64,000 nt of DNA from JACKAL01 sp964400355 (GTDB lineage Bacteria > Bdellovibrionota > Bdellovibrionia > Bdellovibrionales > JAGQZY01). The stretch spans positions 372,001 to 436,000 of the forward strand of contig CAYNTO010000001.1 of NCBI GenBank assembly GCA_964400355.1. Direction: 5' to 3'. The stretch's first letter is position 1. Each line of letters starts with the position of its first letter. Under the pieces are notes generated by a model. It ran no database searches. It was not told where the DNA came from and saw only the letters and a program-made list of their open reading frames with translations. The translations under genes were made by a program, and so were the position numbers. Of this stretch, positions 1 to 9,183 are shown piece by piece.

Positions 1-1339
1 TGAGTGTCACTGCGACAACGGCGAGCATCACCTCTGTTGTTCCCTCAAGAGCTGCCTTTTTTGCGGACTTGCCCATTTCCATGTGACGGAAAATATTCTC
101 CCGTACCACGATCGCATCATCGATCAGGAGACCCACAGCCAAACTAAAAGCAAGAAGGCTCATAATGTTTAGACTAAAGCCGGCGAACATCATTAGAGCT
201 GCAGCACCAATTAATGAAACTGGAATTGCTACGCCTGTGATGAGAGTGGAGCGCATGCTTCCCAAGAAAAAGTACACTACAAGAATTGTTAAAACGACAC
301 CGATGAGAATCGATTCGAAGACGTCTTCGACATTGAGTCCGATATAGCGGGCTTGGTTACTCACGATTTTGAGTTCGGGTGCGGCTTCCTTATACTGTTC
401 GAGGAGTTCAGCGCCCACTTTGTCGATGCGCTTTTGAACCGCTTCTGCAACGGCAATCGTATTTGCTCCGGACTGCTTGTAGAGATTGAGAAGCAGCGTG
501 GTCTCACCATTCCAATAAGTGTAAGTATTAGCATCTTCCAGGGTATCGGTGATTTTAGCCACCCGCTGAAGTGTGAGGGAGACATCGTTTCCTAAAAAGC
601 TCACCGGCGCTTCCTTGATCTCTTGCACGGAGCGGAATTCACCCACCGTGCGGAAGACCATATCGATTCCGGAGTCCTCACGACTTACCGATCCCGAAGG
701 AATATTTTGGCCCGCGGCTCCAAGTGCCTGAGCGATCATAGTTACCGATAACTGTGATTGAGCCAATTTTTTTCGATCCAGCTCCACATGCACTTCTCGC
801 TTGCGGCCACCGATGACTTCCACAAGTCCCACGTTGCTCACTTGTTCAAACTTTGGACGAATCACTTGATCAGCGAGATCGAACAGCTGGCCCGGTTCCA
901 TTTTTGCCTTGAGCGTGATCATCATGATAGGTTGATCGGCAGGGTCAATTCGACGAATCGTCGGCTCTTCCACATCGTCTGGCAATTTGCGCCGAGCGGA
1001 GCCCACTTTGTCGCGCACTTGTTGTTCGGCATATTTTACGTCTGTCTCCAGAGTGAATTCTGCGACAACGACCGCGACGCCTTCGTTGTTCACGGAACGC
1101 ACAGTTTTAAGACCGCTCAATGTGCCGATCTCTTCCTCGAGGGGCTTAGCCACTAAGAGTTCAACCTCTTTTGGACCCGCACCCGGATAGGGAACCGTGA
1201 CCGTAACTATCGGGAATGTCACATCTGGGAACAGATCTACGGGTAATTTTTTAAATGAAAAAAGTCCAACGACGAGCACGCACAAGATCACGCAGGTCAT
1301 GAACACGGGACGTTGAATGGAAAGTTTAGAAATATTCAT
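1..1339 (-). CDS. RND efflux pump inner membrane subunit (HAE1/AcrB-like), 3' part missing
   Basis: This is the N-terminal part (about 446 residues) of a proton-driven tripartite efflux pump of the RND superfamily; the rest lies beyond the left edge. The start reads MNISKLSIQRPVFMTCVIL, the usual RND opening with TM1, followed by the periplasmic porter motif PVDLFPDVTFPIVTV and later VPYPGAGPKEVE. Near residue 405 the peptide LLIDDAIVVREN matches transmembrane helix 4, with the paired Asp residues of the proton relay. The ATG overlaps the stop of the upstream TolC-type gene by one base (TAATG), so the two are translationally coupled. No periplasmic adaptor gene is visible; it may lie downstream, outside the window. 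The substrate cannot be told. Family assignment is secure from these motifs. Confidence 0.95.
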   Translation of the reverse strand, partial: MNISKLSIQRPVFMTCVILCVLVVGLFSFKKLPVDLFPDVTFPIVTVTVPYPGAGPKEVELLVAKPLEEEIGTLSGLKTVRSVNNEGVAVVVAEFTLETDVKYAEQQVRDKVGSARRKLPDDVEEPTIRRIDPADQPIMMITLKAKMEPGQLFDLADQVIRPKFEQVSNVGLVEVIGGRKREVHVELDRKKLAQSQLSVTMIAQALGAAGQNIPSGSVSREDSGIDMVFRTVGEFRSVQEIKEAPVSFLGNDVSLTLQRVAKITDTLEDANTYTYWNGETTLLLNLYKQSGANTIAVAEAVQKRIDKVGAELLEQYKEAAPELKIVSNQARYIGLNVEDVFESILIGVVLTILVVYFFLGSMRSTLITGVAIPVSLIGAAALMMFAGFSLNIMSLLAFSLAVGLLIDDAIVVRENIFRHMEMGKSAKKAALEGTTEVMLAVVAVTL

Positions 1340-2799
1340 TATTGAGCTCCAAAGGTGTTCAAGAGATTGCGTACTTGAATAAGTCCCAGCTGCGCACGTG
1401 TGCGCTGGATCTGAGCTGATACTAAGTTCTGTTCAAATGTAAGAAGTTGGAAGGTCGTTGTTCTTCCGTTCGTCAGGCGCTTGCGCTCCTTGGAAAGAAG
1501 CGAGGTTTGCGAGGCCTCTATTTTTTTGGCCTTGTTGTAGATCTCTAACAGCTCCTTTTGCTGACTGGAGAGTTCGCGCCACATACGTGTCATTTTAAAT
1601 TCCGCATCGTTCGCAGCATCCATTGCAGCCTGCGCGTCCTTCGCTGCTGCTTTATAGAGTTTATTGTTTAAGCTCAGATTGAGCGGGAAGCTCACCTGAA
1701 TCCCGATGGCCCAGGACGGATGATTAAAATTCTTCACTTCGTCGTAGGCAATGTTAAATCGTGGGTCAAGACCATTTGAAGCGAGCGACCCAACTAGGTC
1801 AACTTTCGGCTTAAAACCAGATCTCTCAGAACGCGCTTTGTTCTCTTCGGCTTTGGCCATTTCTTTAAGGGCTAAGAAATCCTCGCGACCAAGTTTAAAG
1901 TCTTTAAGCGGAGCAGTTTGTCCCACGGTTTCAAGGTTGGGCATATCTTGCAAAGCTTCCACTTCGTCAGAATCTACGCCGCGCAAAGTGTTGAACAACC
2001 GTCCCATGCGGGCGCGATCGTTATTTGTGGTTTGCAATTCAAGCTGTCGGCTTTCGAATGCGGTTTGTGTTTGAATGCCCTCAACGTCGTCATAAAGTTT
2101 CACACGCACCTTTTGCAGCATCCAACTGTTAAGTTTGCCGGCGCGCTCAACGTTTTCTTCCTGGAGTTGGGCAATTTGATTAAAGGTTACCATCGACCAA
2201 TAGGTGTTTTCTGCCTCTAACATCAAATTCTTAAGTTTGAACTTCTGATTGTAAAGTTCAGCCTTTGCCGCCGCATTGGCCGCGCGCAAGTCGGCGCGCG
2301 TTTGCTCACCAAAACTATTTTTCCACAACGACTGTCGTAGTTCCAGGACGCCACGGTTACTGGTGTAGTTATTGATCGGAAAAAATCCAGGGTTTACGCC
2401 GCCCAAATGGACTTGATTGTTTTCAAAGTAGAGATTTCCACCCAAGCCAAAATTGGTTTGTTGGCGAACACCAAACTTCCATGAATACCCATCGCGACGA
2501 TCAGGAGAGAAGCCGGGGTTGAGCGGAGGCACGCGGTCGTCAAACACGTTATACTCTCCGTAAGCTTCGGGCATAATACCCAAATCCGCGCGGCGTATTT
2601 GCACCTCAGAGGCTTCAATGTTGGCTATTAAAGCGCGGACTTCGGCATTGTTGGTCCGTACCGAATTCAAATACGCCTCTAGAGATAAACCGCCACTAAC
2701 GGCCGCCTGCGGAGCATTGGTCTGGGGCGATACAGGGGGAGCCTGAGCGAACGCAGATGTTGTAGTTAAAATCAAGACTCCCAATATTAGACGCTTCAT
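1339..2799 (-). CDS. TolC-family outer membrane efflux channel
   Basis: A 486-residue outer membrane channel protein of the TolC/OEP family, expected to form the exit duct for the RND pump encoded next. A signal peptide is clear (MKRLILGVLILTTTSAFAQA). The mature part begins with SLEAYLNSVRTNNAEVRALIANIEASE-type helices, is rich in Ala, Gln, Asn and Leu, and shows two repeats of long coiled-coil helices (around residues 150-270 and 320-470) separated by short beta segments, as in the family. It overlaps the TetR gene upstream by four bases (ATGA) and the RND gene downstream by one base, so the three genes form one operon. The length is normal. Whether it also serves type I secretion cannot be excluded, but the neighbour argues for efflux. 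Confidence 0.93.
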   Translation of the reverse strand: MKRLILGVLILTTTSAFAQAPPVSPQTNAPQAAVSGGLSLEAYLNSVRTNNAEVRALIANIEASEVQIRRADLGIMPEAYGEYNVFDDRVPPLNPGFSPDRRDGYSWKFGVRQQTNFGLGGNLYFENNQVHLGGVNPGFFPINNYTSNRGVLELRQSLWKNSFGEQTRADLRAANAAAKAELYNQKFKLKNLMLEAENTYWSMVTFNQIAQLQEENVERAGKLNSWMLQKVRVKLYDDVEGIQTQTAFESRQLELQTTNNDRARMGRLFNTLRGVDSDEVEALQDMPNLETVGQTAPLKDFKLGREDFLALKEMAKAEENKARSERSGFKPKVDLVGSLASNGLDPRFNIAYDEVKNFNHPSWAIGIQVSFPLNLSLNNKLYKAAAKDAQAAMDAANDAEFKMTRMWRELSSQQKELLEIYNKAKKIEASQTSLLSKERKRLTNGRTTTFQLLTFEQNLVSAQIQRTRAQLGLIQVRNLLNTFGAQ

Positions 2800-3452
2800 A
2801 CTGCCACTCCATTCATAAACATTGAAACAATGTGTTCCGCTACAAGTTGACGCCGTTTTTCGTTTTTAATTGTATGGTTAAAAAATAGTTCGCCCAGATG
2901 ATCATTTCGGGCGGTATCACACGTGAGAGAATAAAGGAGGCTTGCAATAATCAACGGATCCCGCGATTTGTCGATCAGGCCATTGTCGATTGCTTGCTTA
3001 AAAAATTTCACCGTATGTTGAAAATTGGTGAGGAATGTTTCGCGGAATATTTCAATGGCGATTGGATTGTGGGTACGGACTTCCTGATTCACCATTTGGA
3101 AGCCATTCGGATCGTCGACAAAGGAAATCAGCATCTCATTGACGAACATCTCGATGCGCGTTTTCATCTCGGCACGGGTTTTCGGCTCGTATCCTAACAG
3201 CCGGTTGATGGCTTCTAGCCGTTTTACTGCGAAGCTTTCAGTGCACGATTTAAAGAGGCCATCTTTACCTTTGTAGTGATAGGTGATGAGAGAACCCGCA
3301 ACACCCGCACACTTGGCGATGTCCTTTAGATTTGATCCACGCACGCCTGTTTTCGCAAATTCCTGCTTTGCACATTGCAGGATTTTGTTTTTAACCTCCT
3401 CCGAGGATAGCGGAGCTACCTTTACTCTGGAGGTCTTTTTCTTTTTAGCCAT
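2796..3452 (-). CDS. TetR/AcrR family transcriptional regulator
   Basis: A 218-residue TetR-type repressor. The N-terminal helix-turn-helix is plain: residues 15-60 include KILQCAKQEFAKTGVRG and LKDIAKCAGVAGSLITYHY, ending in the typical KGKDGLF. The C-terminal part is the all-helical ligand-binding and dimerisation domain, which names no ligand. The first residues (MAKKKKTSRVK) are basic. It leads the operon tetR-tolC-RND with a four-base overlap to the channel gene, so it probably controls the pump and itself. A perfect 9+9 base palindrome lies about 85 bases upstream (3538-3557) and is the likely operator. The ATG has an AAGGACC-like ribosome binding site. The inducer is unknown. Confidence 0.93.
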   Translation of the reverse strand: MAKKKKTSRVKVAPLSSEEVKNKILQCAKQEFAKTGVRGSNLKDIAKCAGVAGSLITYHYKGKDGLFKSCTESFAVKRLEAINRLLGYEPKTRAEMKTRIEMFVNEMLISFVDDPNGFQMVNQEVRTHNPIAIEIFRETFLTNFQHTVKFFKQAIDNGLIDKSRDPLIIASLLYSLTCDTARNDHLGELFFNHTIKNEKRRQLVAEHIVSMFMNGVAV

Positions 3453-3754
3453 GGAGGTCCTTTTGGTCTGCCTTAGGTGTTCCGTTACCCATTACTGGGA
3501 CGAGTTCTTATCGGCAGGTTGAATCAAAACTCAATATCTTTGAAATCAATTTCAAAGTCACTAAATTTCAGTTCAAAGAGAACGAATTGAAAAATACTAT
3601 ATAATTCAGCTATATATAATGATTTGTACGTCCAGTTGTATAATCGGAATATTGGTGGTCTAGCTCAAAACAACCTGTATTGGTTTATAATATAGCTCAT
3701 ACGCGGCGAAAAATCGGAGTCCTTTTTACGGAATTTCACCAAATGAAAATGGAT
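3453..3754. other. Intergenic region upstream of the efflux operon
   Basis: A 302-base AT-rich gap that holds the promoter side of the tetR operon on the minus strand and the 3' end of the membrane protein gene at 3755. It contains the palindrome listed at 3538-3557. Runs such as TATATAATT and TATATATAAT near 3598-3620 look like -10 boxes, but none has a convincing -35 at the right distance. No RNA gene or reading frame is supported. Confidence 0.6.
3538..3557. promoter_or_regulatory. Candidate TetR operator (20-base palindrome)
   Basis: CTTTGAAAT-CA-ATTTCAAAG: two perfect 9-base arms around a 2-base centre, the size and symmetry usual for TetR-family operators. It lies 85 bases upstream of the tetR start and is the only such palindrome I see in the gap. 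Binding is inferred from position and symmetry. Confidence 0.6.
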
Positions 3755-5239
3755 TTAAAGGGTCCGCATTTGGTGCACAAGGCGCAGGCTAAAATCCTTG
3801 TTGGCGACGCCCTCGGGGTACAACCACAACTCCGTCTCAGCACAGTTGTGTACGAGCGAAGGTTTTCCGAAAGTCGTCTCTATCTTTTCTTTTTTGAGGT
3901 CATTGGCAATAACTAGGCGAAGCGGCCGTGCTTGAACCGCATCGATGTACCATTTTCTATTAGAGGCCAGCGCAAAGTAATTGAGGCTGGGATCGAGCGG
4001 TGCCATCGGGACATTCATGGTAAATTGGTAAATCTTTGCATTCCAGTAATCACCCACGGCGAATTCAATGTTATGCGTGTTTATAAAGTTCTCCACGCAT
4101 ATGAATTTTTCCTCGACCGCATTCATTGCTGGTAGGCGATCTTGAACATAGGCCTTAAGCACGCCTACTTGGGTGAAAATCAATACGACGACCACTAGTC
4201 GCTGGAGGAGTTTTGGGAATTTACTGTAGCAGTAAAAAAAGTAAATAATCGGTAGCCAGATAAAAGGAATGGCGTAGCGCAAGTTGGAGCTGTCTACAAA
4301 TACAGTTGTCGAAAAAATAAAAACCAATGTGCTTAGCGCCGAACATAAGAATAAAAATGCGAGGCGCCCCTGAAAATTGTTTTGGCGTCGGTAATAAAAA
4401 GCCTTGAAGGCGAGTAGCACGAGGCCGGCTAAAATTAAGATCAGTGGGGCGTTCTTTCCCAACAGGTACTTGAGCGATTCAACGACCAATGCAAAGTTGT
4501 GATTAAAATCGGAAAGAGTTCGCGCGACTACCGGTTTTTGCAAAAGCTCGGGGTGGGCCTCGCCCAGGAGCGAAAACTCTCGCGTGTGGAGCAAGTGTCC
4601 CAATGCGCCCGCCACTATGCACAAGGATACGTAGGCCGCTTCACGAATAGATTTTACAAAAAGTAAGTAAATAGCAAAAAGGCACAACGGTACTAACAAC
4701 CACGGAACTAAAAACGCATCAGAGTAAACTGCGGCGAAAAGCACTATCGGTAAAAAGTACGTGTGCCTTTGTCGACTTAAATAAATAATTGCATACACAA
4801 CCACTAAAAGGGCTCCAAAGTGATGGTTGGGATAAAAGTAGGAATCAAAATAAAATTTGATCATCTCGGATATCCAAAAAGTACAGAGCAGTAAAGAGGA
4901 GCGCCAATCGAACTTGAGCCCATAGATAATTATCGTAAACAGAATTATAAATTCTATTGCGAAAAACACCGCATGGAATAGGTAGAGATCCCGGACTACA
5001 GCGTAAATTGGAAGAGCCAACACCACATCAGGAAAATAAAAAGGATTGCCTGGAAAGGACATTCCATCCAAACTCGCGTAGTTAAAAATGTCGGACGCCA
5101 CCGTGTAAATGTGCATGGTGTCTGCACTCATCACCGACAACTTGTAGGCCACACCCAATACCAGCAAGATGCAACTCAACAAAATCATTATTCCAAATAG
5201 AATTCGATCCAGATTTTTTAATCGGAGTAGGGAGGCCAT
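3755..5239 (-). CDS. Multi-pass membrane protein of unknown function
   Basis: A 494-residue integral membrane protein with about ten to twelve hydrophobic helices over residues 10-400, then a soluble C-terminal domain of about 110 residues. The layout, with short loops and an extracytoplasmic tail, resembles GT-C type glycosyltransferases or O-antigen/teichoic-type membrane enzymes, but I see no diagnostic acidic motif in the first loop, so I give no function. I chose the ATG at 5239; an in-frame TTG at 5245 overlaps the dedA stop codon and would add two residues. There is no clear ribosome binding site, which fits coupling to dedA just upstream. The C-terminal region holds Cys residues (ICVENF, HNCAETE) that might form a disulfide. 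Confidence 0.75.
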   Translation of the reverse strand: MASLLRLKNLDRILFGIMILLSCILLVLGVAYKLSVMSADTMHIYTVASDIFNYASLDGMSFPGNPFYFPDVVLALPIYAVVRDLYLFHAVFFAIEFIILFTIIIYGLKFDWRSSLLLCTFWISEMIKFYFDSYFYPNHHFGALLVVVYAIIYLSRQRHTYFLPIVLFAAVYSDAFLVPWLLVPLCLFAIYLLFVKSIREAAYVSLCIVAGALGHLLHTREFSLLGEAHPELLQKPVVARTLSDFNHNFALVVESLKYLLGKNAPLILILAGLVLLAFKAFYYRRQNNFQGRLAFLFLCSALSTLVFIFSTTVFVDSSNLRYAIPFIWLPIIYFFYCYSKFPKLLQRLVVVVLIFTQVGVLKAYVQDRLPAMNAVEEKFICVENFINTHNIEFAVGDYWNAKIYQFTMNVPMAPLDPSLNYFALASNRKWYIDAVQARPLRLVIANDLKKEKIETTFGKPSLVHNCAETELWLYPEGVANKDFSLRLVHQMRTL

Positions 5240-5241
5240 TA

Positions 5242-5922
5242 TCAAGCCGCGGGCGGCGGACTCGGGCGACGAAAATATGCTTTTCCGAGCTCTATGCCGA
5301 TGGGTGCAACGGATATAAGAATAATCCCCATGATCAGATAAGTGAAATTTTTCTGCACGACGGGGAAATTACCAAAAAAATATCCAAGGGTGAGAAAAAT
5401 CACGACCCACGAAACACTGCCAATAATATTGTAGAACATGAACGTGCGGTATTCCATTTTCCCCATTCCGGCTACAAAGGGAGCGTAGGTGCGGACGATG
5501 GGAGCAAAGCGTGCGAGTATGATCGTCTTGCCTCCGTACTTGCGGTAAAAGGCTTGCGTTTTTTCTAAGTGTTTGGGGTTTAAGAATTTCGAATCGGTGC
5601 GGGTAAAGAATTTACCGGCAAATCGTTCACCGATCCAATAGTTTGCCGTATCGCCTAAAAATGCAGCCGTGATTAAGGTCACCATAAGAAGCCAGTAGCT
5701 CATCACATTACCGGGAAGAGCTGCTAAAGCACCAATAGCGAACAGCAAGGAATCTCCAGGTAGAAAAGGAGTTACAACCAGTCCCGTTTCCGCAAAAACA
5801 ATTAAAAAAAGAACGACATAAATCCAGGGCCCGAGTTGGGCCGTCCACACATTCAAATAAAGATGAAAGTGTATGAGCAGATCCCAAACGTATAATATTA
5901 AGGCCAGCAGTTGTTCTAACAT
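5242..5922 (-). CDS. DedA family membrane protein
   Basis: A 226-residue member of the DedA/SNARE-associated (VTT-domain) family, inner membrane proteins linked to lipid carrier recycling (undecaprenyl phosphate or phospholipid flipping), proton-dependent in studied members. Diagnostic segments are visible: FAETGLVVTPFLPGDSLLF near residue 45, GDTANYWIGERFAGKFF near residue 92, and FARFAPIVRT-type FxRFxPxxR near residue 140 (LARFAPIVRTYAPFVAG), with GKMEYRTFMFYN after it. Length is typical. It overlaps or abuts the next minus-strand gene (stop at 5242), so the two are probably co-transcribed. The exact lipid substrate is not evident. Confidence 0.93.
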   Translation of the reverse strand: MLEQLLALILYVWDLLIHFHLYLNVWTAQLGPWIYVVLFLIVFAETGLVVTPFLPGDSLLFAIGALAALPGNVMSYWLLMVTLITAAFLGDTANYWIGERFAGKFFTRTDSKFLNPKHLEKTQAFYRKYGGKTIILARFAPIVRTYAPFVAGMGKMEYRTFMFYNIIGSVSWVVIFLTLGYFFGNFPVVQKNFTYLIMGIILISVAPIGIELGKAYFRRPSPPPAA

Positions 5923-5957
5923 GGTGCCGTGTTCTTTCGATGCGTTACTCTAAAGGA

Positions 5958-7493
5958 CTACTTGCCACTTTGCTTGCGCAAACGCGAATGGCGTATCCCG
6001 TAGGTAAAGTAAATCACAAAACCAATAATCAACCAAATAATTAATCGCATCCATGTATCTGATGGCAAACCGGTCATTACCCAAATGCAGGCCACTGCGC
6101 CGGCCGGAGCTACAAACCAATAAAGGGGTGTTTTAAATGGGCGTGGTAAATGGGGTTGAGTGATCCTCAATATCGGTATCCCCATGCATACGATTACAAA
6201 CGCTAATAATGTTCCGATAGAAACCAGCTCGCCCACCAGAAACATTGGCATACAACCCGCGCAGAAAAAGACAAACACACCGCAGGCAATTGTCGCCACA
6301 CCTGGAGTTTGAAAACGCGGATGAACGCGATCAAACCACGGCAATAATCCATCACGCGACATAGAAAAGAGAACGCGCGTTTGTCCCATCAGCAGGACGA
6401 GTATAACCGAAGTCAAACCCGCCAATGCGCCCAACTTTACCGCGAACGTAAGAGCTAGGGTGACGCCAGGGCTCAGTGCACGCAACTCCGCAATGCGGTC
6501 AATACCTACCGCTACAGGATCGGGAACGCCCAGTTCTTTGTAAGGAACAACACCGGTGATAACAAGAGCCATCAAAATATAAAGAATTGTACAAATGGCA
6601 AGTGATCCCAAAATTCCAATGGGTAGATCCCGCCCCGGAGTGCGGCACTCTTGCGCCGTGGTAGATACAGCATCAAAACCTATGTACGCAAAAAACACCA
6701 CTCCAGCACCGGTGAGAACACCCGGCCAGCCATAACTCATTATGGGAGTATCTCCGCGCATCACCTCAGACGGAGCAGGTACAAGGGCCCACAAGCCCGA
6801 CATGGACGGATCTGCAACCCAGTTATCCATGTTGATCACTGACCAACCTAGAATAATAAAAAGCAGCACGATGGCTACCTTTACAACAACTATGAGGTTG
6901 TTCATGAATGTGCTTTCTTTCATGCCTTTGTAAAGAACGGCGCTGATGAGAACTGCGATGACGGACGCTGGAAGATTCCAGTAGCCATAAACTTGAGTGC
7001 CATCGGTGAGAGTGACAAGTTCCCAAGGGCCTTTAGTCAGTCGCACCATTGTTTCCGAAAATTCAATACCTAGAGTTTTGTGCAGAAGAGAGTAAAAATA
7101 TCCAGACCACGCCGCCGATACGGTGATGGCACCGAACGCGTATTCCAGAATCAGATCCCAGCCCACAATCCACGCGATCAACTCACCCATTGTGGCATAA
7201 GAGTAGGAGTAGGCGGAGCCAGCGACGGGAACCATCGAGGCCATTTCTGCGTAGCAAAGTCCTGCAAACGCACAAAGAACCCCGCCGATAATAAAGCTGT
7301 AAACAATAGCTGGGCCACTGTAGTAAGCGGCGGCGGTCCCTGTGATGGAAAAGATTCCTGCGCCGATCACCGCACCGATCCCAAGCATGATGAGATTGAA
7401 TGCACCGAGACTCTTTTTGAGAGTTGGTCCTTCGCAATGGGCCGCTTCTTCCTCGATAATCTTGGAAATCGATTTTTTGGCAAATAGAGACAT
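5958..7493 (-). CDS. APC superfamily amino acid permease (cationic amino acid transporter type)
   Basis: A 511-residue amino acid permease of the APC superfamily, CAT/YfnA branch. Twelve or more transmembrane helices are evident. The first begins with LIMLGIGAVIGAGIF, where the GAGIF turn is the conserved substrate-binding loop, followed by GPAIVYSFIIGGVLCAFAG and YAEMASMVPVAGSAYSYSY, hallmark segments of this branch. Later FFAYIGFDAVSTTAQE marks helix 6 with its unwound part. The gene ends near residue 511 with a basic tail (RHSRLRKQSGK). The start ATG at 7493 is well placed. Family members import amino acids by proton symport or exchange; the particular amino acid is not readable. It stands 35 bases before dedA in the same direction and could share a transcript. 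Confidence 0.93.
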   Translation of the reverse strand: MSLFAKKSISKIIEEEAAHCEGPTLKKSLGAFNLIMLGIGAVIGAGIFSITGTAAAYYSGPAIVYSFIIGGVLCAFAGLCYAEMASMVPVAGSAYSYSYATMGELIAWIVGWDLILEYAFGAITVSAAWSGYFYSLLHKTLGIEFSETMVRLTKGPWELVTLTDGTQVYGYWNLPASVIAVLISAVLYKGMKESTFMNNLIVVVKVAIVLLFIILGWSVINMDNWVADPSMSGLWALVPAPSEVMRGDTPIMSYGWPGVLTGAGVVFFAYIGFDAVSTTAQECRTPGRDLPIGILGSLAICTILYILMALVITGVVPYKELGVPDPVAVGIDRIAELRALSPGVTLALTFAVKLGALAGLTSVILVLLMGQTRVLFSMSRDGLLPWFDRVHPRFQTPGVATIACGVFVFFCAGCMPMFLVGELVSIGTLLAFVIVCMGIPILRITQPHLPRPFKTPLYWFVAPAGAVACIWVMTGLPSDTWMRLIIWLIIGFVIYFTYGIRHSRLRKQSGK

Positions 7494-7635
7494 CTTTTTT
7501 TACCCCTTGAAAAACATAAAATCTGAAGAGGCAGAGAATCGCGTAAAATTGCCGAGAGGTCATTATATATAGAGGCATTCTGCACCGCGAACGCTCCACA
7601 CGCCACGAGGCGTCAAGAGCCTCGTTGATGAGCGA

Positions 7636-9105
7636 TTACCGCGGTCGCCGAATGACACCCGATCGAAGAAGCTCCCCGTACTCGCGGAGACTCGCCAGTA
7701 CTTTTTCACGGAGCAAATACACACCCAAAAGGTTAGGAAAGCCCATGCCGAGAATGATCAAATCGCCAAATTCCATCACCTGTGTGGCGGTGGTCACGGC
7801 GCCAAGAAAAAGCACCACGACAAGCACTAACTTAAACAGCAAAGAAAAGCGCAGGCCAAACAAATAAACGAAAGCGCGCTCACCGTAATAGGACCAAGAG
7901 ATGATAGTGGAGTAGGCGAACAAAAAACATATAACCGCCAAAAGGTAAGGAAAAATCCAATGGGCCTGGCCCACGGCGCGGGAGGTGAGGGCAGAGCCTT
8001 GATTGCTGTGAATCAAATCTAAATAGTCAGGATTGTTATAGGCTCCAGAAATGACAATCACCAATGCAGTGATGGTACAGAGAACGACAGTATCGATAAA
8101 AGGCTCCAAAAGAGCCACTATGCCTTCTTGCACTGGATGTTCCGCACGTGCGGCCGAGTGGGCGATCGCCGATGATCCCATGCCGGCTTCATTTGAAAAA
8201 GCAGCGCGCTGGAAACCAATAACGAGAACACCTAAAAACCCGCCGTAGAGGGCGTCGGCATTAAACGCGCCATCTACTATTTTTATAAATGCAGAGGGAA
8301 TCGATGTCACATTCACTGCTAAAATATAGAGAGCCATCATCACAAAGAGGGCGAACATAAAGGGCACTATTTTTTCTGCGGTAGTGGCGATACGTTTTAG
8401 CCCGCCAATAATGACCATGGCCACCATGGAAGCCATGATCAAACCATACACCCATTTGTGTTCGATAAAGAACGGGAATACTTCCCCGACTGCACTCATG
8501 GATTGATTCACCTGGAAGGATCCCGCGCCGCCCATTGAACCGAACATGCAAAGAACAGCAAATAAAATGGCTAAAAATTTTCCAACGCGCGCAAATCCTT
8601 TTTCTCTAAAGCCACGCTCCAGGTAGAGCATGGGTCCACCAAGGATATGTCCATCGGATTCCGTGGTGCGATACATCTGTGCCAAAGTGCACTCCGCAAA
8701 TTTTGCAGACATACCTAGAAGTCCTGCGACCACGATCCATAAAGTGGCACCAGGACCGCCTTTGGCAATGGCGATGGTGACGCCGGCAATGTTACCAAGG
8801 CCGACAGTCGCAGAAAGCGCTGTGGTGAGAGCAGCGAAATGGCTCACTTCGCCCTTCGACTTGGAATTGTCGTACTTTCCCAAAGTGAGCGCGACAGCGT
8901 GTCCGAAGTAGCGGAGATTTACGAAGCGCATTTTAAAAGTTAAATAGATGGAGGCGATAGTGAGCCATGCCACAGCCAGAGGCAAGCGAGCTCCGTCTAC
9001 GAAAAACAATATGTTGAAAAAGAACACGCTCGAAACGATGCCGTTGATGTGGCCAAATAAAGAATTGGAAAAATCGCTAAGGCCTGCAGCTAAAATAAAG
9101 TCCAT
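7636..9105 (-). CDS. Alanine/glycine:cation symporter (AGCS family)
   Basis: A 489-residue sodium- or proton-coupled importer of alanine or glycine. Diagnostic AGCS segments are present: VGLGNIAGVTIAIAKGGPG near residue 100, then GLLGMSAKFAECTLAQMYR, LGGPMLYLERGF, and AAFSNEAGMGSSAIAHSAA near residue 305, all conserved in the family. Ten or eleven transmembrane helices are expected. In this branch the N-terminal part (residues 1-45) is a little longer than in typical DagA proteins. It is followed at 142 bases by the permease gene, same strand, so amino acid uptake genes cluster here, as suits a predator or other protein-consuming bacterium (inference). Confidence 0.94.
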   Translation of the reverse strand: MDFILAAGLSDFSNSLFGHINGIVSSVFFFNILFFVDGARLPLAVAWLTIASIYLTFKMRFVNLRYFGHAVALTLGKYDNSKSKGEVSHFAALTTALSATVGLGNIAGVTIAIAKGGPGATLWIVVAGLLGMSAKFAECTLAQMYRTTESDGHILGGPMLYLERGFREKGFARVGKFLAILFAVLCMFGSMGGAGSFQVNQSMSAVGEVFPFFIEHKWVYGLIMASMVAMVIIGGLKRIATTAEKIVPFMFALFVMMALYILAVNVTSIPSAFIKIVDGAFNADALYGGFLGVLVIGFQRAAFSNEAGMGSSAIAHSAARAEHPVQEGIVALLEPFIDTVVLCTITALVIVISGAYNNPDYLDLIHSNQGSALTSRAVGQAHWIFPYLLAVICFLFAYSTIISWSYYGERAFVYLFGLRFSLLFKLVLVVVLFLGAVTTATQVMEFGDLIILGMGFPNLLGVYLLREKVLASLREYGELLRSGVIRRPR

Positions 9106-9183
9106 GCCACTTTATAAGTCGAGACTCCTGCTGGTGCTAGCCCTATTTGTAATTGAGAACCCGCAAAAGCAGAGCGTCACGAA

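Noticed and set aside
165..1190. Several plus-strand open frames at the left edge
   Set aside because: They lie opposite the RND pump gene, whose minus-strand translation has clear family motifs; the plus-strand peptides have no such features.
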